From Excoecaria cochinchinensis (taxonomy: Eukaryota > Streptophyta > Magnoliopsida > Malpighiales > Euphorbiaceae): a stretch of 64,000 nucleotides of DNA. Below are positions 59,269 to 64,000 of this stretch, in pieces. Position 1 is the stretch's first letter, and each line of letters opens with the position of its first letter. The stretch lies in NCBI GenBank assembly GCA_947683425.1, contig CANTUQ010000101.1, forward strand, positions 31,457,001 through 31,521,000, given 5' to 3'. The notes under the pieces were generated by a model, which was not told the origin of the DNA, did not search any database, and saw only the letters and a program-made list of their open reading frames with translations. The translations under genes and the position numbers were made by a program.

Positions 59269-61821
59269 CTAACTATCTATATTTACAACCTCCACTTCGC
59301 CAGGAGGGTCAACAACCTCTTCAGCAATCGGATTGGCGGTGGCTTGAGAAGGGTCGACAGCTGGCGGCACAGATACTGCCCCCCCTTCAGAGACAGGCCC
59401 AACAGAAGAAGGTGCCACTGGCTCGACTTCGGGCGCAGGAGGAACTTCCTCTCTAGCTCCAGAATCTGAAGGCGCCGCAGGCTCCACCTCAGAGGGAACC
59501 TCTGGAATAGTCTCCGGAAATGAAGGGCCTTCTACAGAAGCTCTCTCAGTGACTTCCCCCTCGGGAGCGCCTTCATCATCATCATCATTTGGAGGAGCAG
59601 GCAGTGATGCCGGATCGTCCATCCACGACAGATCAACCCCGGGGAAGCGCCGCCCAGCTTCATGGACTAGCCGAGACAGCAGCTCCACCTGAGTGTCTGC
59701 TAACTCATCGATCAGGCGCTCCTTCTGGTTGGCAAGTTCCATTTCAAGAATCTTCGTGTAGGAAGCCTCACTCTCTCCTACCGACTTCTTCAAGGACTCC
59801 ACCTCCTCTCGAAGCTGCCCGCCCTCTGCCTTCAGTTTGGCATTCTCGGCGGCCAACTCTTTGCACTCGGCATCCAGTCGGGTTGCATCCGCCTCGAACC
59901 GCCGCAACTGCGCACCCTCCGCAGATAGATAGGCAACTTCGCCCTTCAGCCTGTCGGCCTCGCTCTGCCGAGCCTTCAAATCCTGAGCACTCTGGTGAGC
60001 CTCCTTCCTCAAGGCTACTGTCTTCGACTGAGAAGCAGCATATCGCTCCTCCAGCTTGGCCACCTCAGCTCGAAGGTCGGAGGCTTCTTTCTTAGCTGCT
60101 TCACAACGTGTGTTCGCCTCTGCCTTGGCCACGGCGCCTGACTCGGCCCTCCCCTTCCACAAATGGGCCATCATGTGCAGCCGCTGTGTCCTCCTGGCAG
60201 CCTACGCAGAATCAAAAACAAAAGACTCAGGCACAAAGGTGTAAACAAGCACCAGAAAACAGTCAGTAAAATACTTACATCTATCAGCTGCTGGCCGATG
60301 GCTTGGGCTTCCCTGCTAAGCTGACTGGCGTCGCCAGCGTCCCGATGATCGTCCTCCCGGAGAAGACCACGGCAAATGTAATTAGCTACCTGGCCCACCG
60401 ACCAGTCATCGCCGAAGTTCTCTCTGAGGACTTCCTTCATAGGGACGATCCTCCGATCGGACGAACGCCTTGGAGACTCGCCGTGCTGCACAACTTTGCC
60501 TCTTGCCGCAAGCCGTGCATCCGATTCGGCGATTAGCTCTGCAGCCCTCTTTTTGGCCGCCTCTTCGGCCTTTCTCTTGGCAGCCTCCTCTGCCCTCTTC
60601 TTGGCAGCCTCTTCCGCCTCTCGGATAGTTGGACCGATCGGCTGATCATCTTCGTCCGACTCGTCCCGAAGAGTGTGGCGACGGCGGCGTAACGGCCGAG
60701 CAGAGGCCTCTCCTCGAGGCACAGTCGTTGGACCAGCAACAGTGGAAGCAGGCGCAGTAATAGCAGCTGGGGGTGCCGACGAGATTGGTACAGCAGCGAT
60801 GGCCGGAGTAGTCGTAGAAGCACCGATCGCCCCCTTGGAGGCTTGAAGCTCGGAAGACAGGATCAACTTCCTCCTTTTCCTTTGCTCCTGGGCCTTCTTC
60901 TCTGCCTCACGTTTTTGGCGGATCCGATCGCCAAGTTGCCTGGAGGCATCACTCCCACCAGCCATCTCAGCTGCACAACAAAAAATAAGCTAGATAAGTT
61001 TTTTCGTACACAAATTACCTTCACAAAGCATAAATAAAATGCAATGCATTATGATGCATAATGGCAATGTTTTCTTCACGGCCCTAATGCTCACGTTCTA
61101 CATCCTCAGCGCCTTCAGAGCTGGAAGACCCGAACAGGGTAGTCAAGAGCAAGCTGGACTCGAAGGGTTTCCCATTCCTGGCGATGGCGGTCATTAACGT
61201 TTTAATGTCCTGTTCGTACGAAGGCTGACCGACGGCTAGGTCATTCAGAGCCTTGACCCTGACCGATCGGGTGAGGCGCACCCCAAATCCACCTTTCCTC
61301 CCCATCAGGAAATACAGTTCTTTGTACCCTTTCATAGAGGTGGGGACGACCATCAATTTCCTCTTTGGGCGGCTTGTAAAGAAATACTCCGTTCCGTCGC
61401 TCCGACACGAGATGTAGAAGAAGTGAGTGAACAGCTCCAGAGTTGGCGCTACCGATTCGGCTATGCAAAGAATTCTGAAGCACGCCACCGATCTCCAACC
61501 ATTCGGATGTAGTTGGTTAGGGGCGAGATCATACCCCCTCAACACCGCCATCTCGAAGGCGCCCAAGGGGATCCTCAGGCCCGCATCCAGGCTCCGAAGA
61601 TGACAAATGAACCATTCCCCATTGTCTTGCCCAAAGGGCCCCTCCGTCACCGCCATTGATTTTGGGCAGGCCAATACCGCTATGTCTCCAGAAAGGCCAT
61701 ACTTGGAAGGAATTTCAGCTACCTCCCCGGCAGTTAGTCGAGAATGCAAATCGACGGCTGGTTTATTCTCATACCACTCCAAAAAACTTGTGTCTAACGC
61801 TTCAGCACTACTGGAGGCCAT
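59269..61821 (-). CDS. Spliced antisense gene of the Tat element
   Basis: Three coding exons on the strand opposite gag-pol: 61821-61095, 60970-60279, 60201-59269, joined by GTGAGC...GCAG and GTAAGT...GTAG introns (124 and 77 bp). Phases fit exactly and give 783 codons. Without splicing each exon ends in a stop. Residues about 15-200 resemble the 'putative gypsy type transposon' family (Transposase_28 in Pfam): LRIPLGAFEMAVLRGYDLAP, NQLHPNGWRSVACFRIL. The middle is Lys/Glu/Ala-rich (AAKKRAEEAAKRKAEEAAKK). The last exon is a long coiled coil (LRAEVAKLEERYAAS; LKAEGGQLREEVESLKKSVG) followed by an acidic Pro/Glu-rich tail. A further GTAAGT at 61,940 and GAAG just before the ATG suggest a leader intron. 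Antisense ORFs are known in Tat elements; their function is not known to me. Confidence 0.85.
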
Positions 61822-62074
61822 CTTCAACAAAAAATATGAAAGGAAAAGTGCAACTCTCTTTTTTCTAAATGAGATGGGTATGGAAAGAAAGCAAAGGACG
61901 AAAATCACGAAGAAAGTAAAAAGGGGAAAAAAGTTACTTACTTGATGAAAAGGACTTAAAAAGTTTGAAGAGGAATCAAAGAGTAGTTGCAGAGATCTGG
62001 GAATTAAACGAAGATTTCTGCAGAGCTTCGCTAGGGATTTCGAAAGTAAAGAAAAAGCGCTTTACAAAGTCCCC

Positions 62075-62082
62075 TATTTATA
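62075..62082 (-). promoter_or_regulatory. TATA box for the antisense gene
   Basis: Minus strand CCTATAAATAGGGG, a near-ideal plant TATA box, about 255 bp upstream of the antisense ATG and before the leader-intron donor at 61,940. Confidence 0.7.
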
Positions 62083-62356
62083 GGCTCAAACCTCTCAAAA
62101 AACGCTAAACGACGCACCATTCAACGGGCGCCACGTGTCAAAAGACATTACGTCTCTGCAAAGAGCGAAGCGTCGTCCTCGGTACCTGCGCAGCATTAAA
62201 TGAAAACGGCTGTCCAGGCATGCGCGTCTCTTCAGAAAGAGCGCCTTCTAAATTCAAAATCGCGCGTCAGTACGCGTCCTCGGATCGGGAATTTTCAGAG
62301 CCGACCCCATCCGAACGGACCATGCAAAGGCAAATCTATGCCCGATCGGACCTGTT

Positions 62357-62369
62357 GAGGGGGGACAAG
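62357..62369 (+). other. Polypurine tract of the Tat element
   Basis: GAGGGGGGACAAG immediately before the 3' LTR, the usual plus-strand priming site. Confidence 0.85.
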
Positions 62370-62836
62370 TGATAACACAGCAAATATCATTTGCCTTAAG
62401 GCCCATTCAGCCGGCCCACTTAACTGGTAGGGCCCAAAGCCCATCAGCAAAAGGTATCAGACACGAGCTCCTAGGCGATGCACATGCCCGATCGGCTGAT
62501 GTGACCGCCAGTCCTATCAGCCGCCTGACACAAGGCAGCACCCATGCCTATCACCTGCTCCATGTCATGTCGCCGAATACCTACTCTGACAGCCAGTAAT
62601 CACTCACCAGGCACTCGAGTGTCCCTCAACTATCTCATATAAATAGCCCAGCCAACGATGGCTCCAGGTATTGAATCCACATCGTTATCTCTCTAAAGCA
62701 CATTCTCTCTCTAAGCTACTAACTTAAGCTTCTGAGTGCTCACGCCTGATCCGACCGGGCTCTTCTTACTGCAGGGTTATCTCATCCGATCGGAGCGACC
62801 TCTCTCCTACAGATAAAGACATTATTGGCTTTATCA
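62370..62836 (+). repeat. 3' LTR of the Tat element
   Basis: 467 bp from TGATAACACAGC to GGCTTTATCA. Contains a TATAAATA box at 62,638-62,645 followed by TCTCTCTAAAG leader text. Same family as the solo LTR at 31.9 kb. Confidence 0.93.
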
Positions 62837-62841
62837 ATAAG

Positions 62842-64000
62842 TATAGAACAATTAATTTATCGGACTCGGGATGAGGAGGACCAAATATTATATGTGAAGG
62901 GTTTAAAAAGTTTAGGGCAACTTATAAAAAAAAAAATATTTCAAGTACTAGATAGCATTTTTCTAAGAATGACTTTTAAAAAAAAAAAAGGTGGGCTTCC
63001 ATACACAGAGTTCCGGCTCTGGTTAATTAGAGTGTCATTTTAAACATTCAGACAGAAATAATAATAATAAAATAAACATCCTTATCAGTGCCATGTTACA
63101 GGAGCATGTTTGACTAGAAAGCGTCAAAAGTCATATATGGTATACATTTTTTTTATATTACTCGTTCATGATGCAAGGAATTCATTGAATTATGTTAAAT
63201 TTGAAGAAAAGGAAACAACAAATGGAACATTACGAATTACAATATGGTATCGTAATTAATGTATGGTCCCAAAATCAATTAACATGCAATAATTGAAGCC
63301 ATTGACGAATTAGTTAACAATCTTCAAAAAGACATCATAGCAGTTATGACTGGTGAGAAGTTTCAAAAATGTCTAAATGGTAAAGGTTTCAAGCCATAGG
63401 TTGAGGTTGGAGGTTTGGAATATTGGTTGAAATTTTGTTGTTGATGCATTCAGGTTGCTTGATTTGCTGTTTAAGTATTATAATCTCTGCTTCTTTTTGA
63501 TTTATCTTGGAAATCTATTCATCAGCAGTCTTCAATTTTAGATAGAACAACGGATTCAGGAGATTATGACTTTGATTAAATATTATGAACATATTTTCCA
63601 GATAGACATTTTTGAAACTTCTCACCAGTCTTTCATATCTCGTTTTAAAAAAAAAAAAGTTCCCAGCACAACTATCAGTTCCATTGATAAAACCAGTTAC
63701 ACCTACTCGCTTATCAAATCCCATAACATCCCAAACTTTTGTTCCCACTGTTTCACAACAACTTTCTTTTTTATCTTATAATTATCTGTAATAATACAAA
63801 GATAATGACAAATAAAGATAACATGTGGCTGATAAGATAAGGTGGAATTAAAAGTGATTCTGCTGTATATGTATATTTCTATTTATTGGCACAAAATAAA
63901 TAAATGAATCCCCATTGACTTTAACAAATGACTGTTATATATATAAAATCGTGGCTACCAATTAGTTTTATAATTGACTTTATTTATTATTCAAATTTTA
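62842..64000. other. Right-end AT-rich flank
   Basis: No gene supported. Short ORFs here are of random composition with homopolymer runs. Confidence 0.5.

Larger units (their letters stand above)
50385..62841 (+). mobile_element. Tat/Retand-type Ty3/gypsy element, TSD ATAAG, with nested solo LTR
   Basis: Element 50,390-62,836, flanked by ATAAG at 50,385-50,389 and 62,837-62,841. The 5' LTR is reduced to about 114 bp: 50,390-50,479, then resuming after the nested insertion at 53,483-53,506. It is fused to mid-gag, so the PBS and gag start are lost. The 3' LTR is 62,370-62,836, starts TGATAACAC, ends TTTATCA and has a PPT before it. The shared 114 bp differ at two sites I can see, so the insertion looks young. 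Internal order: gag-pol (+), a 43-bp tandem array, an antisense spliced gene, PPT. A second, plant-type RNase H between RT/RNase H and integrase, and an antisense 3' ORF, are marks of the Tat lineage. Confidence 0.93.

Noticed and set aside
59589..60095. 168-codon plus-strand frame opposite the antisense gene
   Set aside because: Pro/Arg/His-rich shadow of the coiled-coil exon; no domain and no gypsy function.

Overview
The window is nuclear DNA from a flowering plant, most likely a eudicot. The evidence is GT-AG introns, an AT-rich background, and plant families: mitochondrial Mn-SOD, alpha-expansin, ATL RING-H2, reticulon-like B, a chalcone isomerase-like gene, and Ty3/gypsy elements of the Tat lineage. 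I cannot name the species from sequence alone. All exon models were read by eye from splice signals and reading-phase checks.

Layout. 1-11.7 kb: the 5' part of a mitochondrial Mn-SOD gene (-, runs off the left edge), a nine-exon USP/protein-kinase gene (+), a small LTR element of TRIM type (-), and a five-exon reticulon-like gene (+). 12-14 kb: a graveyard of fragments (ATL RING, class III peroxidase, two PPR tails). 14.2-18 kb: first copy (A) of a convergent two-gene module, a broken chalcone isomerase-like gene (CHIL, +) facing an intact single-exon gene (-) for a P-loop/DC1/LRR-tail chimera; a stray reticulon exon lies beside it. 19-31.5 kb: three ordinary genes, all on -: a macro-domain protein, an alpha-expansin and a bZIP factor. 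31.9-38.7 kb: retroelement debris plus module copy B (dead). 41 kb: an intact ATL RING-H2 gene. 43.3-48.3 kb: module copies C (dead) and D; D is inverted relative to A and has the intact CHIL gene but a chimera gene with a single internal stop. 48.8-49.6 kb: a broken cytochrome P450. 50.4-62.8 kb: one Tat/Retand-type gypsy element with a perfect 5-bp target duplication, a 5.1-kb gag-pol frame, and a spliced gene on its antisense strand. A 3.0-kb solo LTR of another gypsy family sits in its truncated 5' LTR. 62.8-64 kb: no recognisable gene.

Two things stand out. The CHIL/chimera module occurs four times and has decayed reciprocally, so module A keeps the chimera gene and module D keeps CHIL. 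The chimera joins a degenerate P-loop domain, DC1 zinc fingers and a C-terminal tail that looks like the end of an NLR resistance protein; I do not know a described family with that order. The antisense gene of the gypsy element is also notable: it has its own TATA box, a leader intron and three coding exons that join in phase to 783 codons.
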